Origin: Epithemia pelagica
Lineage: Eukaryota > Bacillariophyta > Bacillariophyceae > Surirellales > Surirellaceae
NCBI GenBank assembly: GCA_946965045.2
Contig: OX337235.1
Span: 558,001 to 622,000 of the forward strand
DNA: 64,000 bases
Direction of reading: 5' to 3'
Below, one piece after another: positions 12,801 to 22,185 of this stretch (its first letter is position 1; every line of letters begins with the position of its first letter). The notes beneath the pieces are model-generated. The model searched no databases and was not told where the DNA came from. It worked only from the letters and a program-made list of their open reading frames with translations. A program made the position numbers and the translations under genes.

Positions 12801-15800
12801 TGCAGCGGCACCAAGAATCAGAGATTTTCCTTCACCGGTGCGGATCTGCATGACCTGGTTCTCAAGATTGGAACTTGTCGGATCACCACATCCAAACATG
12901 GACAGAATCGTTAGTACTTGGATGTTGTGCGGCTTCATCAGAATTTTCTCTCCTAGTTTGTCATTTCCAATTCGATTATACGTCGCAGAAGATTTGAGAA
13001 CCGTAAATACAGCGAACACACCTGCAAGTATCGACGGAAGATGCTCTTTCACCTCAGTTGTCCAACCGCCATCACACTCGATTGGCTTCAAACTGTTCGC
13101 ATATTTGACTACAGTTTGGACGAGTTCGTTGACAGCTGCATCTTCGTGCAGATATTCGGCCAAATACTGTTTGTACTTCTCTTCAAAGGACCAGAACTTC
13201 GTCAACAGCTCTTGCTGATCGATGTCTAACTCTTTCGTGCCAGAGCTACTTCGTTGCTCTCCTCGTATGTCGTGGACCGTATCATCCGCAGGCTTCTGGC
13301 ATGTCTCTTCGTTCCACACCATTGTCTGAACCTCCCTGAAATGGCTAAACTCTGCAACGATCATTTGACAAATGCGATTCTCATCATCATCTGCGTTTGC
13401 GTCGCCTCTCTGAAGACTAAGTCCAAGATCGAACAAGAAGCCATGGCCCCAATCAACGTTCAAACAGGCCTCAAGCACTGAATTCATGATTGTTTTTGTG
13501 AAATCTTTGAACCAAACCAATTCATCCAGTACAAATCCCATGCTTACAAACCATCGACGAAAGTCGGTCAACTTCTGGTATGCTGTCGCTTTAGAAACCA
13601 GAAAGCCACGTGCACGAGCGCCAAAATTTTCAATTTCGGATTCAACAGCACTAAAAACTCTGGTGTTCCAGGATGTTGGAAAAATGTCACTGTAGGACTT
13701 GAAACTAGCCTCCATTTGTTTCAGATCAGCAATGTTCTCATTCACAGACTTGTATTTACGTTCGGCCCAGTTGGTTTCAACGTCAATTCTCACTCCATCT
13801 ACGTGCTGCTTTACCAGATCGCTTATTGTGTTAACAATCGTGGTCGATTCCAGAGATGGCCGAACAATGTCATCTAAAACATGCAGGCCCCCGAGCTTGA
13901 ATAGAAGCTGCTCAACAAGGTCATATCTCTGTTGTCTCAAAAGATGTCTTGCCTTTTCCCGTAAACGATCACCAAGTGAGCGAATAATGTCATCAAACGG
14001 CTGTGCTGCACTCGGGATCACAGTATTCTCATCTTTGGTCAGTTCCGTGTATGCAATTTCAAGGTTCCGGAGAATGACTCTCAACTCAGCCTCGTTCCTG
14101 CAACCACCGGCAGTATCATTATTCTTGCTCAGTGCGCGATCTTTCTTCAGTTTATATGAATGCACGACCTCAGTTTGAGAAGCAGAAGGAGACAACTCAA
14201 GAACTGCAAAATGCTTTATCAGGTCAAGACGGCGCCCATTGCTAAAGTTAGCATAACAAAGCTTTCGCAGTTCCTCCAACGAACGATCCACATTGGCGTG
14301 ATGTGAACACTCCACTTCTTCATGCAACAACGCGAACCTATCAGCTATATATCCCCAATGTTTTCGCATATGCTCAACAGTTTCCTTGATTTTCCTGAAA
14401 TCAAACGAATTAACGAGTTCTTTCATGTCGGTAATCAATTTGTCCGCTGTCTCGAAGACCTTTTGATTGGTGGAAGAGAAGGCAGCTTTTCCACGAGGAG
14501 AACGCATTGTGAGCGGAATTTGGAGAACAAAATTCCGATATTCTGGCAAGAGTCTCTTGAATTCATTTGTACTGCCTGATTCCAGTGCCTGCTGTGCGTC
14601 ATCGCAGAGCTGGATGAACGAATCCAGGGCAATCTTCTGTAATTCATCTCGAGATTGAATGGACTTCGAAACATGTTTTCCCACCTTGCTACTGACCAAG
14701 TCCAACATCGCTATCTTTTCTTGAGCTGTTTCAAGATCCTTCGTTCTCAGAATTGCCGCCTCGCCTGAGGAAAAAATCCGTTGTATCTCCGCTTCGAGAT
14801 TCTTGCAAAGTCTCATGTATGAACTGTCACGCTCATTCTTCAGGAAGCCGGGTATCCACCACTTTGATTGTGGGTCTAATTTATTAAGAGAACGAGACCA
14901 TTTATCAAGTGTCGACGCTGCATCGAAGCCTTCGAATTCCAGATCCTTATCGTAGTCCCTTTTCTGAGAGCGCCATTCATGCAGTTGGGCTGTGAAGTCA
15001 AAGTCAAGTTTTATATGATCTTGCAGACCAAGGTTCAGTTGATGTTGTAGTGCAAGTATCCAAGCTATTGCTTCGTCAAAACACTGCCGTTCGACCACGG
15101 CCGTTGCAATGGCATGGTATTTCTCATTCAGCTGCATGGACAATGCTCTCGAAGTCTCTTGATATTTCAATGCAAGTTCCCCCAACTTTGGGGAATTGTG
15201 ATCATGAGCATGTTTCAAACTGATAAGGTCACCAATAAGACAAGATCCCTCTGTCAAACAAGAAGAAACAAACAGCGCTGAATGCTGCGAAACAGAATCA
15301 ACTGCTTTCTGGAATAGCGCCAAGGCACCGTGCATATCGACAGCAACACCTTTTTCGAGAAAGCCGAGAATAGACGAGTTCAAAAACGCGCTTATATTAA
15401 GCTGTCCGACACCAAGGCCAACGAAGTCCATTCGCTTGGAAGCAAGTTTCATTTGCTCAATATTTTTCCTTGCAATTTCATTGATAAGCTTTTTCAGTGC
15501 ACTTATCTCGCGGGGTAAGTACAGGCCACCATGAACAGCATACTCTGAGAGCTTGATCCTGGCTAATTCGAGGGACTCCATACGTCGTGTCACACGCTGA
15601 ATGATTTCTCTGTCGAGATTTGGGAGATGCATTTCGCAACGTGCCTTCTCTACAATATCAAGCATCATCGAGGAAACAAGTGTTTTTAGTTTGGGCAACG
15701 ACCGATGACCTTTGGGGTAGATATTGGACTGAAGAAGATCCACCACGCCTTGACAATCGTTTGCCTGAATCAGATCTTGAAGTTGACTATCCAGACCCTC

Positions 15801-18800
15801 TTCCTTTTGGACAAGTAGCCTTTGAAGAGAAACAAGACTTGTTGATCCTTCGTTGGAGGTGAATCGGTCAATCAAAGGAGACTTTGCAAACATTCTCATT
15901 TCGTTTTCAACGTCCTGGTGGACGGAATTCTCACCAATTAACTTTTGGACATAAGTCGCATGCTTCTCCACGGATGTTTTGGCTTTCGTCTTGAGCCGAT
16001 CAAGTCCTTTGAGAGGAATGTGCCGATACCTGGCGAGCTCCTCGGCCAAAGATAACGCATGATATTTAGCAAGATACCTTCCTTTACAGCCCACAACTAC
16101 TTCAAGGGACTGCGCAAATGTTTGAAAGCCCTCACAAGTTTCTTTAAGTATGCCTTGCTTGTCCGTTGAATTGAGCTTAGGGCAAATCTCGAATAAGGAT
16201 TTGAGTTTGCCAAGACTCGCGTCAACAGCAAAACCAGCTTCAGAGAGTAACTGTTGTTGACGATTCATATTCGCCGCTCTTGGTGTATTCAGGTCAATTT
16301 TCCATTGCTTCGCAGTATCTGTCCAGCTGTGAAGAAGCTCTGACGTGCGCGTTGTGTTGACTTTGACCTGGTCCAAAAGTTGAGCAAGCGCACTTGACTC
16401 GTAATGGGCATAGCTCCTGTCCAATTGGGATACTTGCTTTAACTCTGGAAATATAGAGTCTTTCAGAAGCTTGGAAGCTTGACTCCACTCGTTGGTGTCG
16501 TCAGTCAATTTTGACAAATGCAGGTTGGCCATATGGACGACAACATCAATTCTTTCTTGATATATTTTCCTCAGTTCACTCAAAGAGAAGACAACAAAGC
16601 ATCTATCAGGGGGGAGGTAATTGTCAAGCCAATCACAACCAGCGACGTTGGCAATCGCACTTCTGAATTTGTGGCATCCCTCTCGAAAACCATTCTCTCG
16701 AATTTCATTAGCTGAAAGCGTCAAGGTTTTTATCCTTGCCTCCAAAACGAACCCAATGGAAAGCATCATAGACTTATAGCCTGTTCTAATTTGCTCCCAG
16801 TATTCACCTTTCAGATCATCAAAGAGTGTAACCGTATCATGGAGTCGGCGGATTCGGTCATGCCAACGAGCATCGACATTAGCTCTTTTCTTTTCATACT
16901 GAGTAAATTTCTTGGAACAAAAGTTGAGAACAGATTCTCCCATCTGGTCTAGTCGTTTTGAAGATGCATCACTTAAACCTGGTATCTCGTCCAGTCTGCT
17001 CTCGGTGAGTTCTTGCAGGTGTTTTAAAGTACATACATGTCTTGCTGCAACAACCAAATCATCTTCTGTAGTGAGCTCGGACGTGCACCCTAGTCCATGA
17101 ACAGCTTCAATTATCTTCCTTCTTGATTCGTCCAAAGTTTTCCGAGCCAGCGAAATATTGATAGTGTGCTCCGATAATCGTGTGTTAAGTTTACACACGA
17201 GCTCGAGCATGCGCACGGCCTCCACAAAGCTCTGTATTACCTCGCGGGATGAAGACGTTGGATCCATCAGGTCAAATTTAGCAATAGTATTGCAACAACT
17301 GCGGAGTTGACGCACCAAATGACTCCGTGTTTCTTTGTAAAGAGTTGCGAACTCGCCAAAACCCTCTGACCAGAAGTACAGATTGTTAAGAACAACATGG
17401 AGGTGCTCAAAAGCAATTCCATCTTCGTTGACCGCATGAGTCTGGTAGTTTCGTACTTTGCGGTCGATGAATGATTCGAGTTCACCCACACTTCTACCAT
17501 TTTCAGCAAATTTGTTGAACACTTTCAACTGATCCAACGTATTCTTCAAAATCTCAACGTTGGAAGCACAAAATTTGGAATCAACCGATGTTCCCCGTTG
17601 AGTCTCCATTTCGACCACTCCAGACAAGGACTTGGTATAGGCGGCTACCACGGACGAACATTCTGCTACTTTTGTATGAACGACTTCAATGTCAACGAAT
17701 TTTTTCAAGAATTCAACATTTTCGCATAGTTCCATTGCTTCCTTTGCTTCAGCAGACGAGGAATCGTTCTTCAGTTGCCAACGTATTCGTTGCAACATAC
17801 TTTCCAGACCGGCAGTAAGTCTTAGCAGAAGTTGAGGTGTGAGACCGCAGTTGCCCGCGATGAACTTCTTGGTTACTGCTTTGCTTTCTTCCACTATTTC
17901 TTTCAACTCCGCGAAATCAGACTTCATTGGATGAAGAACATCCACAATTTTGTATCTGCGTTTATCTGGATCATAACCGCGCTTCTTCAAATAATCGATC
18001 ATGTGGTTAAGAATTTGCAAAACTTCGGTCTCTCGTTTGTTCGTCCCTGCTTTGGTGCGAATCAATTCTTTCAAAAGGGATTCTCTCGCACCTGGTAGGT
18101 CCTCTGGGACCTCTTTAATCTCATTAAGGTGGGTAAACAGAAACGTGAAGCTCGTTTTGTTTGCCTTGAAATCATCCACAAACAAATTGATGGTTTTGAG
18201 AAGAGCCCTCAAGGAACCTCCACGATCTTCCAGTAAGGACGTATAGTTGATGAGGAGAACAAATCGAATACTCTTGCATCTCTTCACCACTTGATTGATC
18301 ATAACCGACGTGGCAATGTCCACTTCGGGACCATCCGTATCCTCATGACCTGGTGCGTCCACGTAAACAGTCTTTCCTCCAGGAGCAAAACATCGAATGC
18401 ATTTCGTCATTGACTTCTTGGAATGTCCAATCTTAAAACCCGGGAGCTCATCCTTGACAACAAAAACTTGCTTTTCCACGGTCATACCAGAACTCGTATG
18501 ATTCACAACAGCTTGTTCGATCTCCTTCTGAGCAATACCATTGATGAAGCAAGTTTTCCCCGCTCCTGTTTTCCCCATAACAAGAACAACATTCTTGTTA
18601 TGAATTTCATCGAGGGCAGCTTCTCCATTCTTCATACAATCTCCCAACCATCCCACGTTGAACGAGAGGGCCTGTTGAGTACCTTCGTTATTGTCATGCT
18701 CTTCATCGATGGAAAGTTCAGAGTCGCTTTCTGACCAGCACCCAGCACAACTGTTCTCGTCATCTTCGTCTACATCATTGGTTGGCTTCGATACGGCGGT

Positions 18801-20702
18801 GTATGCTTTATGATCCGGTGCATCCTGTTTGAGGTTGTCAATGGTCGAGCCTACGGCCTTAGTACGATGATGAGACTGTTCTCGCTCTTCCAACCGTTCG
18901 CATCCGGTGTCCAATGTCCTTGCCCGGTCAGCTTCAGTGTCGCTTATGATGAAATGTTCAGGTATATCATCCTCTTGGTCTTGCAAGTCCATTGTTGCAG
19001 AGGAAGGACTGGGAGTCTCCCACGCCCATTTCCGTCCAACAGATGCAAGTCCTGCGCTGTCTCCGAAGTCGTCATAATGGGGTCGTGCCTCCTCGTTCAT
19101 TTGTTTGTTCGATACAACTCGTATATCTTTCGTAAGACCATGGCTACTAACGATTGGATCCACTGACGGTGCTGTACGCCGAGCCTTGAGTCCTTTACTT
19201 CCAGGACAATGTCCTTCTCCTCCAACGTTGACTGTTCCCAGAACAACTGATGGCCCTGCAACAGTACTTTCGACCTTGTCGAGAAGACTCCCATGCGGGA
19301 AGGCGGGGTTCATCGCATTGGTGAGCGGCGTTGTGCTACCTTCACCTCGTTGACTGGAAAGAATCTCTTCCTTCCCTGACTTCCTCTCAGAGGAAGAAAG
19401 AGGTGGCCAAACGGTCTTGTCTTCACGAGGCAAACCTCCTGCTCCACGACCAACAGATCCAGGTCCGTGTGCGAGTAGGGGCTTCATCTGCTGACGACTC
19501 TTCAGCGCTGTTTCATTAGTTTTGTCCTCACGGTTGGGTAAAGTCTTGGAGGGGATGGGCTCAGCCTTCTTCTTACTGCTCGCTGCCACGTCCGTCACAT
19601 CCCGCGCTTCTTGACCCTCAGGGTTCGGTTCTTGCAGCGAATATCCATCTCGGACGACTGAAGATTTGTCGGGTGACATTACAAGAGGAGGAGAAGGGAT
19701 TTCTTTGACAGAGATCCGATTCGTAGTGTTACTGCCAATCGAAAGACTCTTGTGATTTCCAAAAAATGGTCCTTCATATACAGAACCTGTTTTGGAATCG
19801 GATTGCATCGAAGCAGACTCCTGATCACGTGTCTTGGCAAAACCAATGTGATACTCGTGGGTCTGGTCGTTCGGTTCACTCTCTTTTTTCACCGATTCTG
19901 TAGGAGGTTCAACCCATCCATCGATATCCTTGCCCTCGCTATCTTCGGTCGAGAATGCAGTTTCCGTGTGGGTGCTGCCTTCGATAAGACCAACTTTGTC
20001 GGCGAGATCTTGGGTGCTCCGAGTTATCTTCTGGTATGAGGTAGCGAGAACGGAATCATCCTCATCTCCTCCTCCTTCTTCATCTCCTTCTTCTTCTTCA
20101 CAACTATTTTCTCCCTTGGGGAACTGCATGCTCAATGCAGTGTCCATCATCGTCGCTTCGATTCCTTCTTCCATGCTCCCACCATGCGTAAAGGACGGCT
20201 CTCGCTGCGATCCGTCCTTCTCCAGATCATGCTTGGTATTCCACTCATCCGACGGTCCCAGAACGGAATCATCCTCATCGTCTTCTTCTTCACTAACCTG
20301 ATCTTCCTTGTCGGGGAACGGCTTGGCCAACGAAGTGTCAACCTTCGTTTCGAATGGTTCTTCCATACCTTCACCACCATTTGGAAAAGACTGCTTCTTG
20401 GCAAACGATCCATTCTTCTCGGAAAGATCTTGATTTTGCTGGCCACTATTTCCCTTGGCAACATGCTTGTACAACGGAGTCTCCATTATGGTCTCAACTT
20501 CTCCTTCTCCACCTTCTTCCAGAAACGGCCTTGCGGATGCCTGCGTTCCAGTAGGAGATCCTCCTGGATTCGTAACGGCATTCGTCCGTGCCACACCGTT
20601 CGCCATTGTAGGAGGAGGTGTCACCTCCATCACCGTGTCTTCCCAACTCCCATCGTCGTCATCGCTGCCAAACAACGAACCTTCGTCTTCCAGTTGCGTC
20701 AT
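9894..20702 (-). CDS. Giant GTPase - J-like - SecA-like - double vWA protein, copy B
   Basis: A single uninterrupted ORF of 3602 codons. Residues 1 to about 690 are acidic, Ser/Glu-rich and presumably disordered. A GTPase-like domain follows: GKTGAGKT near 707, VDAPGHEDTDG near 779 and FTHLNEI near 853 in place of NKxD. About 1200 mostly helical residues lead to a J-like segment near 2160 (HFAVLELSPSAS, no HPD). The SecA-type motor spans about 2590-3080: QIRTGEGKSLI near 2620, VVDEFDVFF near 2730, GVSGTVAAMG, TASFGRGTDFF and QIRGRTSRQGKEGSYQ near 3059. Two vWA domains close the protein: DIAFLIDVTGSMG near 3170, and FVLDQSGSM near 3400 with later MIDAS residues in GGTNFSP and MSDG. No signal peptide or membrane segment is evident, so it is probably cytosolic. 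SecA is otherwise a bacterial and plastid preprotein translocase; the zinc tail of SecA is absent. Function unknown. This is the best intact copy. Confidence 0.92.
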   Translation of the reverse strand: MTQLEDEGSLFGSDDDDGSWEDTVMEVTPPPTMANGVARTNAVTNPGGSPTGTQASARPFLEEGGEGEVETIMETPLYKHVAKGNSGQQNQDLSEKNGSFAKKQSFPNGGEGMEEPFETKVDTSLAKPFPDKEDQVSEEEDDEDDSVLGPSDEWNTKHDLEKDGSQREPSFTHGGSMEEGIEATMMDTALSMQFPKGENSCEEEEGDEEGGGDEDDSVLATSYQKITRSTQDLADKVGLIEGSTHTETAFSTEDSEGKDIDGWVEPPTESVKKESEPNDQTHEYHIGFAKTRDQESASMQSDSKTGSVYEGPFFGNHKSLSIGSNTTNRISVKEIPSPPLVMSPDKSSVVRDGYSLQEPNPEGQEARDVTDVAASSKKKAEPIPSKTLPNREDKTNETALKSRQQMKPLLAHGPGSVGRGAGGLPREDKTVWPPLSSSERKSGKEEILSSQRGEGSTTPLTNAMNPAFPHGSLLDKVESTVAGPSVVLGTVNVGGEGHCPGSKGLKARRTAPSVDPIVSSHGLTKDIRVVSNKQMNEEARPHYDDFGDSAGLASVGRKWAWETPSPSSATMDLQDQEDDIPEHFIISDTEADRARTLDTGCERLEEREQSHHRTKAVGSTIDNLKQDAPDHKAYTAVSKPTNDVDEDDENSCAGCWSESDSELSIDEEHDNNEGTQQALSFNVGWLGDCMKNGEAALDEIHNKNVVLVMGKTGAGKTCFINGIAQKEIEQAVVNHTSSGMTVEKQVFVVKDELPGFKIGHSKKSMTKCIRCFAPGGKTVYVDAPGHEDTDGPEVDIATSVMINQVVKRCKSIRFVLLINYTSLLEDRGGSLRALLKTINLFVDDFKANKTSFTFLFTHLNEIKEVPEDLPGARESLLKELIRTKAGTNKRETEVLQILNHMIDYLKKRGYDPDKRRYKIVDVLHPMKSDFAELKEIVEESKAVTKKFIAGNCGLTPQLLLRLTAGLESMLQRIRWQLKNDSSSAEAKEAMELCENVEFLKKFVDIEVVHTKVAECSSVVAAYTKSLSGVVEMETQRGTSVDSKFCASNVEILKNTLDQLKVFNKFAENGRSVGELESFIDRKVRNYQTHAVNEDGIAFEHLHVVLNNLYFWSEGFGEFATLYKETRSHLVRQLRSCCNTIAKFDLMDPTSSSREVIQSFVEAVRMLELVCKLNTRLSEHTINISLARKTLDESRRKIIEAVHGLGCTSELTTEDDLVVAARHVCTLKHLQELTESRLDEIPGLSDASSKRLDQMGESVLNFCSKKFTQYEKKRANVDARWHDRIRRLHDTVTLFDDLKGEYWEQIRTGYKSMMLSIGFVLEARIKTLTLSANEIRENGFREGCHKFRSAIANVAGCDWLDNYLPPDRCFVVFSLSELRKIYQERIDVVVHMANLHLSKLTDDTNEWSQASKLLKDSIFPELKQVSQLDRSYAHYESSALAQLLDQVKVNTTRTSELLHSWTDTAKQWKIDLNTPRAANMNRQQQLLSEAGFAVDASLGKLKSLFEICPKLNSTDKQGILKETCEGFQTFAQSLEVVVGCKGRYLAKYHALSLAEELARYRHIPLKGLDRLKTKAKTSVEKHATYVQKLIGENSVHQDVENEMRMFAKSPLIDRFTSNEGSTSLVSLQRLLVQKEEGLDSQLQDLIQANDCQGVVDLLQSNIYPKGHRSLPKLKTLVSSMMLDIVEKARCEMHLPNLDREIIQRVTRRMESLELARIKLSEYAVHGGLYLPREISALKKLINEIARKNIEQMKLASKRMDFVGLGVGQLNISAFLNSSILGFLEKGVAVDMHGALALFQKAVDSVSQHSALFVSSCLTEGSCLIGDLISLKHAHDHNSPKLGELALKYQETSRALSMQLNEKYHAIATAVVERQCFDEAIAWILALQHQLNLGLQDHIKLDFDFTAQLHEWRSQKRDYDKDLEFEGFDAASTLDKWSRSLNKLDPQSKWWIPGFLKNERDSSYMRLCKNLEAEIQRIFSSGEAAILRTKDLETAQEKIAMLDLVSSKVGKHVSKSIQSRDELQKIALDSFIQLCDDAQQALESGSTNEFKRLLPEYRNFVLQIPLTMRSPRGKAAFSSTNQKVFETADKLITDMKELVNSFDFRKIKETVEHMRKHWGYIADRFALLHEEVECSHHANVDRSLEELRKLCYANFSNGRRLDLIKHFAVLELSPSASQTEVVHSYKLKKDRALSKNNDTAGGCRNEAELRVILRNLEIAYTELTKDENTVIPSAAQPFDDIIRSLGDRLREKARHLLRQQRYDLVEQLLFKLGGLHVLDDIVRPSLESTTIVNTISDLVKQHVDGVRIDVETNWAERKYKSVNENIADLKQMEASFKSYSDIFPTSWNTRVFSAVESEIENFGARARGFLVSKATAYQKLTDFRRWFVSMGFVLDELVWFKDFTKTIMNSVLEACLNVDWGHGFLFDLGLSLQRGDANADDDENRICQMIVAEFSHFREVQTMVWNEETCQKPADDTVHDIRGEQRSSSGTKELDIDQQELLTKFWSFEEKYKQYLAEYLHEDAAVNELVQTVVKYANSLKPIECDGGWTTEVKEHLPSILAGVFAVFTVLKSSATYNRIGNDKLGEKILMKPHNIQVLTILSMFGCGDPTSSNLENQVMQIRTGEGKSLILGAAAVVLALFGFRVRCVCYSEYLSNRDFELFKDLFGYFQLADRITYSKITKLSEDCTRTKGDIRNLTESLLKGSLSSRGCKTGKNEQGRLDEEILVVDEFDVFFGSDFYGQTYNQVYQLQEDEIAEILRFIWTNSKRVGQKLKLADIQGIESYQHLVKKYPDFTYLFDNEILLMIDQVKRVDEEPYHLDEVTGRIGYKVMDTIEYDVTYGYCTMFAYLKEADKGKLQNAETRLANVLAMPVSCGQFSYASISPLRILGVSGTVAAMGQYEHDVLAKYGIERFIYVPSVYGKSNFDFDKAGDGIFVEPSVSDFFHKITDVILDVTKQRRAAIVFFHDNLRLQEYKRSSFFKKFDRRQVRLLTEDMSANDKEFVVKKAATAGQTTLCTASFGRGTDFFCKDDVVHKNGGVHVVQAFLSEALSEELQIRGRTSRQGKEGSYQMVLLESDLKTHFGVEIGAKDTVAKKDMYEWLSSARAKKHESHCHVMDVNLQDATEKDQNTNLYFDALIQGDSRKAQDLFKELYFSMKTQALAANTDIDIAFLIDVTGSMGPYKSAIAATIHTLIDKRGAVMGRLQANYPDTEFTFRTAVMAFRDIDDEAKQFTESTWHSKSHFTDSADEAIRFVERNTKHSSGGGDLAEDILGALDRCAHWSGPGDWASRLKFIMVLTDAAAHGLTDPGFASGQNSDNYSSRHPLGLTVDSVVDGLVSKGIDLFMCSFNPASTLKTEQELSQTYRDHPRNKDQREVTTIPLVPTSKHPGAHDPSVNYDRHIIFVLDQSGSMYDDWSGVVIAYNQYIARRQQYQCESDLVSVVQFSHEAEVTVSLSPIGSAPKDLYYHDGGTNFSPAALSAYNVAKASPSTHVPVIVFMSDGCANDAPQAASHFSDLNNDIKALTGSDLELHVIAFSPYADQSQLGQIAAASPIGKVKASTDTSDLAKVFQEIAGGANVAGLLEAEIGKRVSEAVGNKLALEFM

Positions 20703-20940
20703 GGTTGATCCGTTCTCGTACTTGTGTTCTCAACTTGCGAAAAAGGACAATCTTGTTGTGCGTGCGGTTTCGCCCGAGTCCAAGATTGTGAGAACCTCGC
20801 ACTTTCCCTTGATCCAAAATTGCAAAAAAGATCCATTTCACTGCAAATCTTCACCGAACAAAGATCCATGTCACGGTGAATTCTCTCCACATCCCCCAAA
20901 GATACATTTCCCTCCAGAGCCTCACAGAACCACAGAACCG

Positions 20941-21004
20941 TTTCACTCCAAAGCCCAAGATCCATTTCACTCCAAAGCCCAAGATCCATTTCACTCCAAA
21001 GCCC
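20941..21004. repeat. 24-bp tandem repeat, about 2.7 units
   Basis: Units start at 20941, 20965 and 20989. Each begins TTTCACTCCAAAGCCCAAGA and ends TCCA; the first two are identical and the third breaks off after about 16 bases. Degenerate relatives (ATCCATTTCACTGCAAAT, CAATTCACCGCAAA) flank them. The array sits about 240-300 bp upstream of the copy B start codon. Confidence 0.85.
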
Positions 21005-21100
21005 CACTCCTGCAGGATCCAATTCACCGCAAAATCCACATTCCAGGTTGAAGAAATTCCCAAAGATCCATTTCCGGAATTCCGGTCCTGTGAACGAAGA

Positions 21101-21263
21101 GGGAGAGAATAGCAACAAGAGGAGAACCAATCGGTGCAGTGAGACAGAAATGCAGACACGACATTATTTTTTAGTCTCTCTCTCTCTCAATTGGTTGATG
21201 GGGGAGAGGATAGCAATCAAAGAACCACAATCGGTGCAGTGAGACAAAAACGCAGACATGATG
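21101..21263. repeat. Direct repeat, about 62 bp, two copies
   Basis: One copy is at 21101-21162 and the other at 21202-21263. Both begin GGGAGAG(A/G)ATAGCAA and share the block ATCGGTGCAGTGAGACA. They are separated by a TCTCTC-rich spacer. Origin unknown; possibly a replication-slippage duplication upstream of copy B. Confidence 0.75.
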
Positions 21264-22165
21264 GGACTGGATACATGCATCATATTCGCAACACACACAA
21301 GTAGTGTATATTTTTTCTTTCTCCTTCCCTCGTTTGGTTGGTTGATTGGTAACGTCTATCAGCAAACCGAAACCGTCAATGGCAGTTTTTCGGGTCGTCC
21401 GCAGGCCATGGTTCTGATTTGGTTACCAGGGACTATACGGATTCCACAGTATCATCATCTTCATCATCAAATGCGATTCAGTGGCAATTCGACAGCCGTT
21501 GTTGCCACGACGGGGAATTGTGGATGCACCACTGATGTTTCTCGCTCGAGCGGCTCCTCAGATTGCGTATCTTCTCTGTTCCATACCAACCATGCTTTTG
21601 TCATTTCCATGGCATTTTGGTTGTCCACCCATTCAACTTGTCCAAGGCGACGTGCCCAGAAGTGTGTTTGTCCTGGATTATCCCAGAATACATGACAGGT
21701 TCCAAAGAGGTTTTCACAAACGACGAGACAGTGTCGCTCCAACCGACGCATCCAGAGAACGACAAAGTAGAAACAACTCGAAGCTTTTACGGGAACGTGG
21801 AAGAAACGATGGATTCAAGTATCCCATCGTGCTGATAGAAAAGATCTCAACAAACGAAGAAATCTTTTGGTGGGGGGCGGAATGTGTATGTGCGACCGAT
21901 GCCTCTCGGCGACGGGCGAGGGGCAGAAGGGCATCCAGGTAGTTAGGATAGGCATATAGATATCTAGAGTCTAGTTTGACAAAAATGGAAGTATAGGAGT
22001 ATAGCCACCGCAACACAGGTTCCTCCTCCTCCTCCTCGAAATTGATACCTTTGCCCCTCCCTCCTCTCTCTGGACACAGGTGTCTGCTCCTGCTTCTAGC
22101 TAGCTAGTAGAGACGATAGATCGAATACCATCTATACGACGAGACGTACTGTGGAGTGCCTGATC

Positions 22166-22185
22166 CACACACACACACACACACA
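22166..22185. repeat. (CA)10 microsatellite
   Basis: A perfect CA dinucleotide run in the intergenic region, with no coding context. Confidence 0.9.
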
